From Muscardinus avellanarius (lineage: Eukaryota; Chordata; Mammalia; Rodentia; Gliridae), in the NCBI GenBank assembly GCA_963383645.1, contig OY726559.1:113572296-113636295 (forward strand): 64,000 nucleotides of DNA, in the 5' to 3' direction. How positions within the stretch are numbered: the first letter of the stretch is position 1; every line of letters begins with the position of its first letter. A model generated the notes under the pieces. That model saw only the letters and a list, made by a program, of their open reading frames with translations, did not search any database and was not told where the DNA came from. Shown here one piece after another: positions 12,161-50,905 of the stretch. The position numbers and the translations under genes were made by a program.

Positions 12161-12593
12161 GAAGATGGCTTGAGAAGGAGAACATTTTTTGCCTTGGTGC
12201 CAGAAAAGGAGAAAAGGAGTGCCCTGTTTTGAGCTGAGAGTACAGAAGAAAAGAGGTGGACCCTCAGTTCTGTTAGCCTAGACCCCTAAGGAAAAATTTC
12301 TTGGAAAAACTTGCTGAAGGCAGAAACTGTCTCACACTGAACTAGATGTGGCACTGGGATAAAAGATCAAGACAATTCATGGATAAAGAGATTTATTCTC
12401 AGTCCCTCTTCTTTCCTGCCTCCAAAGAGACTTTGTCACATCCTGCTTTGACCTGGGTTAGGCTTCCCTCACCACACCCAGATTTGATCAAAGATCAGAC
12501 TTCCCCCAAAGATGCTGCAGCTTGGCAATCTTGCCCAGCCTCTTCCTGGGATATGTGTGTGGTCCCACACCCGGCAGATCCCAGAAAGAGTGT
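12161..12593. other. RXFP4 3' flank, unique sequence
   Basis: Repeat-free sequence just beyond the RXFP4 tail on the minus strand. It probably descends from the receptor's 3'UTR or flank. No gene is recognised in it. Confidence 0.5.
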
Positions 12594-12877
12594 TTAACTT
12601 GTGGCGTCACCCGGGCAACCCTTCGACCCTTTGGCAACTGTCGTGGGCCTGGGAGAAGGGCCACTCTCCTGGGGAAAAGGTGCTCCCCACTGCCTGCCTA
12701 CCTCCTTTAGGGCCACATGCTCCTCCCAGCCTGGCCGCCTGGGCCACAGTCTCGATCGCAAGTTCCTGACATTGTCATCCAGGTTCTGCTGGGGCTCCTG
12801 CCACAGGAGACAGTACAGTTCGAGGTTGACACAGCTGTTGCCGTGTGCCAGGCAGGTGGTGACCGGGAAGACTACGT

Positions 12878-13219
12878 ATGGGGCGTGGTGGCACACGCTT
12901 GTAATCCCCACTCTTGGGAGGCAGAGACAGGAGGATCTAGCAGGTTCGAAGCCAGCCTCGCTGGCTTGAGACCCTGTTTCCAAATAAAATATAAAATAGG
13001 TCTGGGAGCCGGGCGTGGTGGTGCACGCTTGTAAACCCCGTGCTTGGGAGGCTGAGACAGGAGGATCACACAGGTTCGAAGCCAGCCTCAGCTGCTTAGT
13101 GAGGCTTTCAGCAACTTAGTGAGACCCTGTTTCAAAATAAAATATAAAATAGGTCTGGGAGTATAGCCCGGAGGTAGAAAGCCTCTGGGTTCCCCCCCCC
13201 CCCGCCGTTCCACCAAAAA

Positions 13220-13258
<39 letters not shown>

Positions 13259-13300
13259 AATAGGTCTGGGAGTGTAGCCTGGAGGTACAAGGCCTCTACC
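12878..13300 (+). mobile_element. B1-dID SINE pair splitting RXFP4 between TM6 and TM7
   Basis: One SINE starts at about 12878 (GGGCGTGGTGGCACACGC). It is cut at about 13008 by a second full SINE that runs to the AAAT repeat at 13217-13259, and the first element's ID half (GGTCTGGGAGTGTAGCC) resumes at 13261-13300. The receptor codons expected between GILVKFDLALW and YVVFPVTT (extracellular loop 3) are missing or displaced here. Confidence 0.8.
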
Positions 13301-13403
13301 TCCAGAGCGCCAGGTCAAACTTCACTAGGATGCCCCAGAGTATGACCACATGGTTGGGGTACCAGCAGAAGAAAAAAGAGGCCATTAGAATATGGACAGA
13401 AGC

Positions 13404-13622
13404 AAGCCGGGCGTGGTGGCACACGCTTGTAATCCCCACGCTTGGGAGGCTGAGACAGGAGGATCACATGGGTTAGAAGCCAGCCTCAGCTACTTAGTGA
13501 GGCTCTCAGCAACTTAGACCCTGTTTCCAAATAAAATATAAAAAAGGTCTGAAAGTATAGCCCGGAGGTAGAAAGCCTCTGGATTCCACCCCAGTACCAC
13601 AAAAAAAAAAAAAAAAAAAAAA
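13404..13622 (+). mobile_element. B1-dID SINE in RXFP4 with 17-bp target-site duplication
   Basis: A complete dimeric SINE runs from GCCGGGCG-type start to an A-tail. The 17-nt string AGAATATGGACAGAAGC flanks it at 13387-13403 and again at 13623-13639. The left copy is RXFP4 coding sequence and is preceded by ATT, giving a TT/AG-type L1-endonuclease junction. This is direct evidence of retroposition into the receptor gene. Confidence 0.9.
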
Positions 13623-13639
13623 AGAATATGGACAGAAGC

Positions 13640-14087
13640 TGGGCGTGGTGGTGGTGGTACATGCTTGTAATCCCAGCATTCGGGAGGCTGAGACCTGGAG
13701 GATCATGGTTCGCGGACAGCCTCAGCTACATAGTGAGGCCCTCTGCAACTCAGTGAGGCCCAGTTTAAAAAATAAAGAATAAAAGAGCTTGACGTGGTGG
13801 CGCATGCTTATAATCCCCGCGCTTGGGAGGCTGAGACAGGAGGATCACACAGGTTCGAAGCCAGCCTCAGCTACTTAGTGAGGCTTTCAGCAACTTAGTG
13901 AGACCCTGTTTCCAAAAAAAAAAAAAAAAAAAGTCTGGGAGTATAGCCTGGAGGTAGAGAGCCTCTGGTTTCCACCCCCAGTACCACCAAAAAATAAAGA
14001 ATAAAGAAATAGGACGGGGGTGGGGGGTGTAGCTCGGAGGTTGAACGCCCCTGGGTTCCATCCTCAGACCCGAAAAAAAAAAAAAAT
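13640..14087 (+). mobile_element. Second SINE cluster in RXFP4 TM5-TM6 region
   Basis: Two further plus-strand SINEs (about 13640-13785 and 13790-13990) and an extra ID unit (about 14010-14070) lie next to the dated insertion. ACAGAAGC on the left and ACAGAGC at 14088-14094 on the right look like a degraded duplication, so this cluster seems to have used nearly the same site. Confidence 0.75.
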
Positions 14088-14840
14088 ACAGAGCAGGCAA
14101 CCACCCTGAGGTCCTCTCGCCATGGCTGCCACCACCGCCGCAGGAAGACCAGCAGCAGCAGGTAGCTGGTGGTGGTGATGCCCAGGGGTACCACGAAGGC
14201 CAGGACCACCCTCTGCAGCTGGTAGGCACCCAGCCAATACTTGCTGGGGAAGCGTAGCAAGCAGAGGCACACCCCCCAGATCTCGCCCTCGGCCCAAAGA
14301 TGGCCGTGGGCACAGTCACCAGAGCGGCCACCAGCCACACTACCAGGGTGGCCATGCGGGCCCAAAAGAGTGAGAGGTGGGCGCCCGGCCCCGCAGCCAT
14401 GACCACCAGCCAGTAATAGGCGATGCTCAGGGCCACGATGAGGAAGATGCTGGCATAGATGTGGAGGACTTTAGCTGTCAGGACCATCTTGCACAGGGCA
14501 CTTCCAAAAGGCCAGTGGAAGTCCAGGGCCGACTCGGCAGCCCAGAAGGGCAGGTGAACGCCAGCCCTAGGTCAGCCAGAGCCAGGTTGAAGACGAAGGT
14601 GTCGGAAGGTGGGCCCGGGGCTGGCTGAGCACAGTTCCCCAGGACTCACAGCACCCACAGCACCACCAGATTTCCCAGCAAGCCAATGACCCCCACCAAC
14701 CCATAGGCCAGGGTGACCGTGACCCTCAGGGCAAGGAGCTGGACTGGCATGGCAGCATCCTCTGCGCTCAGCACGCTGTCTGCAGAGGTGTTCACCCCGG
14801 AGATAATGGGCAGAGGGGAAGAGGCGTTGGGCGTGGGCAT

Positions 14841-15149
14841 CGTGGGGCACAGGAGGTCGGTGGTGCCCGGGGCCACCGTAGCTCCTCTCGACAGGAGACT
14901 CAGGGCACAAGTGTCTCTCTGGGACCTCTGACTGCCGGGAGCCCTGGCCTGCGCCCACACCCACACCTCAGGGGGAGGGCTGTGGGTGACCAGCTACCCC
15001 CATCCTGTTGGGCAAGATTGGTGGTAGGTGGGGCAGGGCTGGGTCTGAACTTAAACACGTGCACGTGTGTGTATGCATGCTTGTGTAAGAGAGCTCTATA
15101 CAGCAGAGAGGAAGGGGAGAAGGGAGAGTTACCCATTGTATAAAGCAGC
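14841..15149. other. RXFP4 5' flank, unique sequence
   Basis: Upstream of the decayed start codon on the minus strand. It contains CACGTGCACGTGTGTG near 15057 (E-box-like CACGTG) but no supported promoter. Confidence 0.5.
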
Positions 15150-16294
15150 CCCAGCCCGGTGTGATGGTGCACGCTTGTAATCCCAGAATTCAGGAGGCTG
15201 AGACAGGAGGATCGGGGTTTGAGAACAGCCTCAGCTACTACTTAGTGAGGCCTTTTGCAACACAGTGAGACCCTGTTTCAAAATAAAGAATAAAGCTGGG
15301 CATGGTGGCGCACACTTGTAATCCCCGTGCTTGGGAGGCTGAGACAGGAGGATCGCACGGGTTCGAAGCCAGCCTCAACTACTCAGTGAGGCTTCAAGCA
15401 ACTTAGTGAGACCCTGTTTCCAAATAAAATATAAAAAAAAGGTCTGGGAGTATAGCCCGGAGGTAGAAAGCCTCTGGGTTCCACCCCCAGTACCACCAAA
15501 AAAAATAAAAAATAAAAAAAAAAGAATAAAAAAATAGGGCTGGGGTCGTGAAGCTTGGAGGTAGAATGCCCCTGGGTTCCATCCCAGTAAAAAGCAGCCT
15601 CAAGCTTCCACCCCAGGGAGAGCTGGACATCCCCTGTCTCAGGAGCGACAACGATCAACTAGAGCCCCTACAGTCCTAATAGTACAGAGCCCTGCTGCAG
15701 AAAGTGCTCCCTGGGGGCCCAGGGAAAAAGGTCAGGGAGGGCACAGGGGCAGCAAGGGAATGGGTGAGTGAGAGAAGGGCAGGAGCAGGCTCTGGACGCA
15801 TCTGATGCCACTGGCTCGCTTTGCCTTCAGGTGAGTTGCTCACTGGCCTGAAACTGTTTCCTTGCTTAAAAATTTCAGGAGTTAAGCCGGGTGTGGTGGG
15901 GCATGCCTGTAATCCAGCATTTGGGAGGCCGAGACAGGAGGATCACCTCAGCTACTTACTGAGGCCCTTTGCAACTCAGTGAGACCCTATTTCAAAATAA
16001 AGAATAAAAACCAGGCAAAGTGATGCAGGCTTGTAATCCCAGCACTTGGGAGGCTGAGACAGGAGGATCACACAGGTTCGAAGCCAGCCTCAGCTACTTA
16101 GTGAGGCTTTCAGCAACTTAGTGAGACCCTGTTTCCAAATAAAGTATAAAATAGGGCTGGGAGTATAGCCCGGAGGTAGAAAGCCCCTGGGTTCCACCCC
16201 CAGTACCACACACACAAAAAAAAGACTAAAAAATAGGGCTCGGGGTATAGCTTTTGGAGGTTGAATGCCCCTGGGTTCCATCCCGGGTACTGCA

Positions 16295-16335
<41 letters not shown>
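16295..16335. repeat. (AAT)n microsatellite
   Basis: Extends from the tail of an ID half (GTACTGCAAATAAT). Confidence 0.9.
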
Positions 16336-16339
<4 letters not shown>

Positions 16340-16544
16340 TAATCAGGAGTTAGCTGGGTGTGTTGGCCCACTCCGTAATCCTAATAAATGGGAAACCCTG
16401 ACAGGAAGTTTGCAGATTTGAGGACAGCCTCAACAAGTAATGAGATTCTCATCAACCTAATGAGACCCTGTTTCTAAATAAGTAAATAAATAAATAGGGC
16501 TGGGAGTGTAGCTTGGAGGGAGAATGCCCCTAGGTTCAATTACC

Positions 16545-16548
<4 letters not shown>

Positions 16549-16629
<81 letters not shown>
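16549..16629. repeat. (CA)n followed by (TA)n microsatellite
   Basis: CA units to about 16576 pass directly into about 26 TA units; the tract begins at a SINE 3' end (TTACCAGTAAC). Confidence 0.95.
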
Positions 16630-16630
<1 letters not shown>

Positions 16631-17639
16631 TTCTTTTTTCAGGCGTTAGATGAGTAGATGAGTGTGGCGGTGCACATCTGTGGTCCCAAGGACATTAAGG
16701 CAGTAGGATCACTTTAGCCCAGGAGTTTTTCATTCTTTCCTTTTTCTTCTTTTTTACTTTTTCTTTTTCTTTTGTTTTGTACTAGGGACAGAACCCAGAG
16801 CTACATTACCAGCCCTATTTTTAATTAATTATCTACTTATTTATTGAGCCTGGTGTGGGGGCACACGCTTGTCATCCCAGCATTCAGGAGGCTGAGACAG
16901 GAGGATCGTGGTTCACAGCCAGCCTCAGCTACTTAGTGAGGCCCTTTGCAACTCAGTGAGACCCTGTTTCAAAATAAAGAATAAAAAAATAGGGCTGGGG
17001 GGGTAGCTTAGAGGTAGAATGCCTCACTAAGTAGCTGAGGCTGTCCGTGAACCGCTATCTTCCTATCTCAGCCTCCCAAATGCTTGGATTACAAGCATAG
17101 GCCACCATGCCTGGCTTGCTTTTTTATTCTTTATTTTGAAATAGTGTCTCACTAAGCTCAAAGGGTCCCACTAATTCTCCTGTCTCAGTCTCCCAAGTAC
17201 TGGAATTAACAAGTGTGTGCCACCATGCCCAGCTTTGTTTTTTTGTTTGTTTGTTTGGTGGTACTGGGGTTCCTGGAAACCCTTCTACCTCTGGGCTACA
17301 CTCCCAGACCTATCTTATATTTTTATTTTGAAACAGGGTCTCTTAAGCCAGTGCGGCTGGCTCCGAACCTGCGCGATCCTCCTGTCTCCGCCTCCCAAGC
17401 GCGGGGATTACAAGCGTGGGCCACCACGCCCGGTGTTGTTTTTTTTGTTTGTTTTTTGTTTTTTGAAATAGGGTCTCACTAAGTTGCTGAGGCTGGCCTC
17501 AAACCTTTGGTCCTTCCATCGCAGGCTCCCAAGTATTGGGATTACAAAAGACCAGGCATCGTGGCACAAGTTTGTAGCTTGTCATCCAACATGCTGTGTG
17601 CCACCTCACCCAGCCTGAGTCCAGTTTTTTTTTTTTTTT

Positions 17640-18330
17640 CTTTTGTGGTAGTGTGGGTGGATCCCAGGGGTTTTCTACCTCCAGGCTACACTCCCAGACC
17701 TATTTTATTCTTTATTTGGAAAGAGGGTCTCACTAAGTTGTTGAGAGCCTAAGTAGCTGAGGCTGGCTTCAAACCTGTGCGATCCTCCTGTCTCAGCCTC
17801 CCAAGCACAGGGATTACAACCATGCAGGCCCAGCTAAATCCAGGAGTTTCTGAGGCAGCCCCAGGCAACATAGCAAGACCTCTTTTCAAAAACAAAACAA
17901 AACAAAAAAGAAACTGAGGGGCTGGGAGTGGAACACAGTGGTAGAGCATTGTTTAGCATGCACGAGGCTCTGGGTTTGATCCCCAACAGGGTTGAGGGGG
18001 CGGAATCAGATAAAAGTCTCTGTTTCCAAGCCGGTCGCGGCGGCTCACATTTATAATCCCAACATTCAGGAGGCTGAGACAGGAGGATCGCAGTTTGCAG
18101 ACAGCCTCAGCTACTTAGTGAGGCCCTTTGCAACTCAGTGAGACCGTTTCAAAATAAAGAAAAATAAAAACAAAAACAGGGCTGGGGGGTGTAGCTCGGA
18201 GATAGAATGTCCCTGGGTTCCAGCCCCAGTACTGGGAAAAAAAAAAAAAAGTACATAAAAAAGAAAATACTAGAAAGGGCTGGGTGTGGCTGGGAGGTAG
18301 AAGGTCCTGGACTCAGCCTGCAGTACCTCG
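17640..18330. repeat. SINEs plus a full-length ID monomer
   Basis: Minus-strand SINE at about 17640-17850. A complete ID-type monomer lies at 17919-17990 with the middle TTTAGCATGCACGAGGCTC, which the dimeric SINE lacks. A plus-strand SINE follows at 18030-18235 and an ID half at about 18280-18330. Confidence 0.8.
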
Positions 18331-18724
18331 CACACACAGTCTCCCTCACAGGGGCCTGTGATGATTTATGTCCCAGGTGGGGCAGCACTTGATCGCCTTT
18401 GCAGGGGCGACTGTAGGTGACTTCAAAGGGGGAAGTTTGGCTTTTGGGGCGCGGAGTGCAGGATATTGAGCAGCTATTGTTATCTGGGCCCTGGCCTGGT
18501 GCCAAATAAAACACAGGTTGGAATTCAACTTTGCAGCGAGTGACCTTGAGGCCAAGAACAGGGAGGGAAAGCAGAGAGGAAGCCACAGCTTCCTGCTGCC
18601 CCAACTGCTGGGACGCAGATTGTGAGGACCTGGACCTGGGTGCGCCTGAGCCCATCACTGCTCTGGATCAGAAGTGGTCCTCCGGACCCGCCACCCTGAC
18701 CCCACCGCCTACTCCTGCAGCTGA
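18331..18724. other. Unique intergenic island with a perfect ERR/SF-1-type motif
   Basis: Repeat-free sequence between RXFP4 and KHDC4. TGACCTTGA at 18541-18549 is the reverse complement of TCAAGGTCA, the extended half-site for ERR/SF-1 receptors. ACTTCAAAGGGGGAAG lies 120 bases upstream. A regulatory role is only a guess. Confidence 0.35.
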
Positions 18725-19244
18725 TTTGCCTCCCCCCCCCCAGTACGGGGGTGTGGGATGGAACCCAGGAGCATTCTACCTCCAAGCTATTTTTCATTCT
18801 TTATTTTGAAACAATCTCAATGAGTGGCAGAAAGCCTCACTAAGTAGCTGAGGCTGGCCACAAACCCAGGTCCTCCTGTCTCAGCCTCCCAAATGCTGGG
18901 ATTACAAGCATGAGCCACCACACCCGGCTATGTTTTTTATTTTGAAAAAAAAAAAAAAAAGTCTTGCTAAATTGCTGAGAATCTTGCTCTGTTGTTGAGG
19001 CTGACCTCAAACCTGTGATCCTCCTGTCTCAGCCTCCCAAGTACAGGGATTACAGGAATGTGCTCTCATGCCCAGCTCCTTCACAATTTGAAATATACAT
19101 TATTAATTTTTTATGCAAAAAATATATATTTTTTTTGTTTTGAAACAGGGTCTCACTAAGTAGCTGAGGCGAGAACCTGAGATCCTTCTCTCTCAGCCTC
19201 CTAAGTACTGGGATTACAAGAGAGTACACCAGGCTACGTTATTA

Positions 19245-19540
19245 TTAATTTTAGTTACCATGTTTTGTAATACATCTAAAAATAAAAAGATACCTCCATA
19301 TGTAATATGTCTCACTGAAACTTTGTACCCTTTCACCAACACTGCCCTTCGACTCCGACTCCGGACCACCCACCCTGTATGTAGAAACCCCTATTTGTCT
19401 CCTAAGAGCTCAGTTGTTTTAGGTTTAGCATGTGGAATCAGGCCATATTTGTTTTTCTATGCCTGGCTTATTTCAGTTTGCAAAATGTCCTCTAGGTTCA
19501 TCCATGTTATTGCACCTGATGGCATGTCCTCCAGCCCTAT
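19245..19540. mobile_element. Old L1 (mammalian-wide) 3'-region fragment
   Basis: Phrases such as CTTTGTACCCTTTCACCAAC and TGTCCTCTAGGTTCATCCAT followed by GTTATTGCACCTGATGGCA match the diverged 3' region of ancient L1M-type elements. It has no coding capacity. A GT repeat and a SINE interrupt it at 19548. Confidence 0.6.
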
Positions 19541-19543
19541 GTG

Positions 19544-19546
<3 letters not shown>

Positions 19547-19585
<39 letters not shown>
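19547..19585. repeat. (GT)n microsatellite
   Basis: Abuts the 3' end of a minus-strand SINE (AACTGGGGATG). Confidence 0.95.
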
Positions 19586-19587
<2 letters not shown>

Positions 19588-20371
19588 CTGGGGATGTAAC
19601 CCAGGGGCTATTTCCCCTGGGCTATACTCCCAGACCTTTTTTTTATACTGTATTTGGAAACAGGGTCTCACTAAATTGTTGAGAGCCTCACTAAGTAGCT
19701 GAGGCTGACTTCGAACCTGTGCGATCCTCCTGTCTCAGCCTCCCAAGCGCAGGGATTATAAGCCTGCGCCACCACGCCCAGCTCTCCAGCCCTATTTTTT
19801 ATTTATTTATTTACTTATTTATTTTTGGGTACTGTAGATTGAAAGCAGAGGCATTCTATCTCTGAGCAACACTCCCAGCCCTATTTTTTATTCTTTATTT
19901 TGAAACGGGCTCACTGAGTTGCAAAGGGCCTCACTAAGTAGCTGAGGCTGACCGTGAACCTGGATCCTCCTGTCTCAGCCTCCCAAGTACTGGGATTACA
20001 AGTGTGCACCACCACACCAAGCTTCATTCTCCTCTCTTGACTCTATACCAGAAATGAAGGTGAGAAAATATTTCTAAAATGACTTTTCACAGAGATGACA
20101 TGAGTATTCCCAATAGAAAATCATTTTGTTTGGAAAAATTACTCAATAAGCTCTTTGAGGTGACACTCAGGGGGTGATGTGGTAAACAGAGGGGACCTGG
20201 GGGAAGCCCACTCTTCATCCTTTCTTTTTTCCTGCTGATGCCAACAGCAGGAGCTAGTTTGGTATTTTTTATACCCAAGAGACAGGTGTGGGAATGCAGC
20301 GCCACCCTCTGGAGAAAAGGAGACTGAACCTCAATAAAAACTGCCATCCTAGCCAGGGAGGGTGGCACAGC

Positions 20372-20394
20372 ATCATTATTATTATTATTATTAA

Positions 20395-20432
<38 letters not shown>
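20372..20432. repeat. (ATT)n expansion inside a SINE
   Basis: ATT units interrupt a plus-strand SINE between GGTGGCACAGCAT and TGTAATCCCAGC, so the repeat grew within the 7SL-like half rather than at its tail. Confidence 0.85.
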
Positions 20433-20435
<3 letters not shown>

Positions 20436-21451
20436 AATCCCAGCATTCAGGAGGGTGAGACCAGAGGATCGAGGTTCTTAGCCAGTCTCAGATACTTAGT
20501 GAGGCCCTCCATAACTTAGATCCTGTTTCAAAATAAAGCATAAAGCCGGGCCTGGTGGCACAGGCTTGTGATCTCCGTGCTTGGGAGGCAGAGACAGGAG
20601 GATCATGCAGGTTTGTAGTCAGTCTCGCTGGCTAAAGAGACCCTGTTTCCAAATAAATAAAAAATATAAAATAGGTCTGGGAGTACAGCCCGGAGGTGGA
20701 AGGGTTTCCAGGAACCCCAGTACCACCAAAAATAAAGTAAAATAAAATAAGGTCTCGCTAAGTTGTGGAAGGCTTCACTAAGATCCTGAGACTATCCTCA
20801 AACCTATGATACTCCTGGGCAAAGACCATTCTTTTTTTGTGTGTGTGGTAATGGGGATGTAGCCACAGGGGTATTCTACCTGTGCGCTATACCCACAGGC
20901 CTATTTTTCTTTTTTTTTTTTTTTTAGGTACTGAGGATGGATCCCAGGGGCATTCTACCTGAGCTACACCCCCCCCCCCCCGATCTATTTATTTTATTCC
21001 TTATTTTGAAACAGGGTCTCACTGAGTTGCAATGGGCCTCACTAAGTAGCCGAGGGCTGTCCGCGAACCGCGATCCTACTATCTCAGCCTCCCAAATGCT
21101 GGGATTACAAGTCCTGTTTGTAAATAAGAAAATTGTAAGTCTAATTTCCATTCTCATAATTATCCCCAGATGACATTTTAAGAAAATGAAGGGCCGGGAG
21201 TGGTGGCACACGGTTGTAATCCTAGCGATTGGGAGGCTGACAGGAGGATGGCACAGGTTCGAAGCCAGCCTCAGTTACTTAGTGAGGCTCTCAGCAACTT
21301 AGTTTTCAAATAAAGTATAAAATAGGTCTGGGAGTGTAGCCCGGAGGTAGGAAGCGCCTGGGTTCCACCCCGAGTACGACAAAAAATAAGAAATAAAATC
21401 GGGCTGAAGGTGCAGCTGAAAGGTAGAATACCTCTGGTTCCAATTCCCAGT

Positions 21452-21454
<3 letters not shown>

Positions 21455-21502
<48 letters not shown>
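21455..21502. repeat. (CA)n microsatellite
   Basis: Grows from the end of an ID half (CCAGTTCTA). Confidence 0.95.
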
Positions 21503-21505
<3 letters not shown>

Positions 21506-21749
21506 TGATCTTTATATACCCTGCCAGGTGCACAGACATTAAAAAAAAAAGTTAAATTCTTCACAAGATTTGACTTTTTGTGACGAGTCCTTTCTCTTTC
21601 TAAACGGTTAACTGAGACTTGAAGTCGGTCAAATCCCAGGACGGCTTTCCACCACCGTCCAGAGGCTCGAACTAGAATCTGGGGGAGAAACCTGCTTAAT
21701 TCCATGACTCATTCGTATTGTCTTCCAATCCACTACCTTGCCCACAACA
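21503..21749. other. Unique sequence just upstream of the KHDC4 promoter
   Basis: Repeat-free. ATGACTCAT at about 21703-21711 is an AP-1-type motif. It joins the CpG-rich promoter without a clear border. Confidence 0.45.
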
Positions 21750-22020
21750 AAAATGGGTTCTCGTCCCCCCGATTCCGCCTTTAAGCTAGACGCGGCGGCC
21801 ATTTTTCCTAAGGGCAAGGCCCAGGCTGGAACGCCACACCCCCCGGCCGCAGAAGCGCCCGACGCCCGGAAGTCCCCGAGCGTCCAATCGGAATCGAGCT
21901 CCGCGCCGGAACTTCGCGTCCTCGCGACCGGAAGAGGCCGTGCGTCAGGGCGTTGGGGGCGGAAGTGACGGGAAAGTGGTAGCGGGGTAGTTGGCGGGTG
22001 GTTGAGTCGAGCCGGTCGCC
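21750..22020 (+). promoter_or_regulatory. KHDC4: KHDC4 CpG-rich, TATA-less promoter
   Basis: CpG-rich sequence directly upstream of the KHDC4 start codon. Several GGAA motifs of ETS type stand close together: CCCGGAAGT near 21868, CGGAACTTC near 21905, ACCGGAAGAG near 21929 and GGCGGAAGTGACGG near 21958. GCGGCGGCCATTTTT at about 21793 resembles a YY1 site. No TATA box is seen. ETS-rich CpG promoters are typical of housekeeping RNA-processing genes. The transcription start is inferred to lie within about 21900-22020. Confidence 0.75.

Positions 22021-50905
<28,885 letters not shown>

Larger units (their letters stand above)
12594..14840 (-). pseudogene. RXFP4: RXFP4 (relaxin/insulin-like family peptide receptor 4) pseudogene
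   Basis: Minus-strand remains of an intronless class A GPCR, the family's receptor for INSL5. Start codon at 14840 (MPTPNASSPLP). Fragment A (14840 to about 14088) covers the N-terminus and TM1-TM5. Fragment B (about 13403-13301) covers TM6 (ASFFFCWYPNHVV). Fragment C (12877-12594) covers TM7 and tail (FPVTTCLAHGNSC) and ends at a TAA. Breaks seen: an in-frame TGA at 14646-14648 after LLGNLVVLWVL with a small local insertion; a one-base deletion near 14551-14556 (ACCTGCCC where the family needs ACC-CTG-CCC); a second near 14293; and SINE clusters between A and B and between B and C. Two signature positions are also lost: the Arg of the DRY-equivalent motif reads Tyr (SIAYYW), and the Pro of NPxxY reads Leu (NLELY). 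The gene cannot make a receptor. The family is also known as a pseudogene in rat and dog. Confidence 0.93.
15150..17600. repeat. Intergenic SINE-dense block
   Basis: Plus-strand SINEs at about 15150-15290, 15295-15500, 15887-16010, 16013-16210, 16350-16545 and 16849-17010. ID halves lie at 15535-15590 and 16230-16295. Minus-strand copies lie at about 17020-17120, 17130-17235, 17257-17432 (short form) and 17470-17560. 15596-15886 is unique. Confidence 0.8.
18725..21502. repeat. Intergenic SINE-dense block upstream of KHDC4
   Basis: Minus-strand SINEs at about 18740-18930, 18935-19075, 19130-19235, 19586-19785, 19800-20025 and 20925-21115. Plus-strand copies at about 20435-20540, 20545-20730 (short form), 21196-21385 and an ID half at 21400-21455. 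Unique sequence at about 20028-20345 holds nothing recognised. Confidence 0.8.

Noticed and set aside
17919..17990. tRNA gene
   Set aside because: The A- and B-box-like motifs belong to an ID SINE derived from tRNA; no cloverleaf with acceptor stem can be drawn. The many GGTTCGAAGCC strings are the B box of the 7SL-type SINE half.
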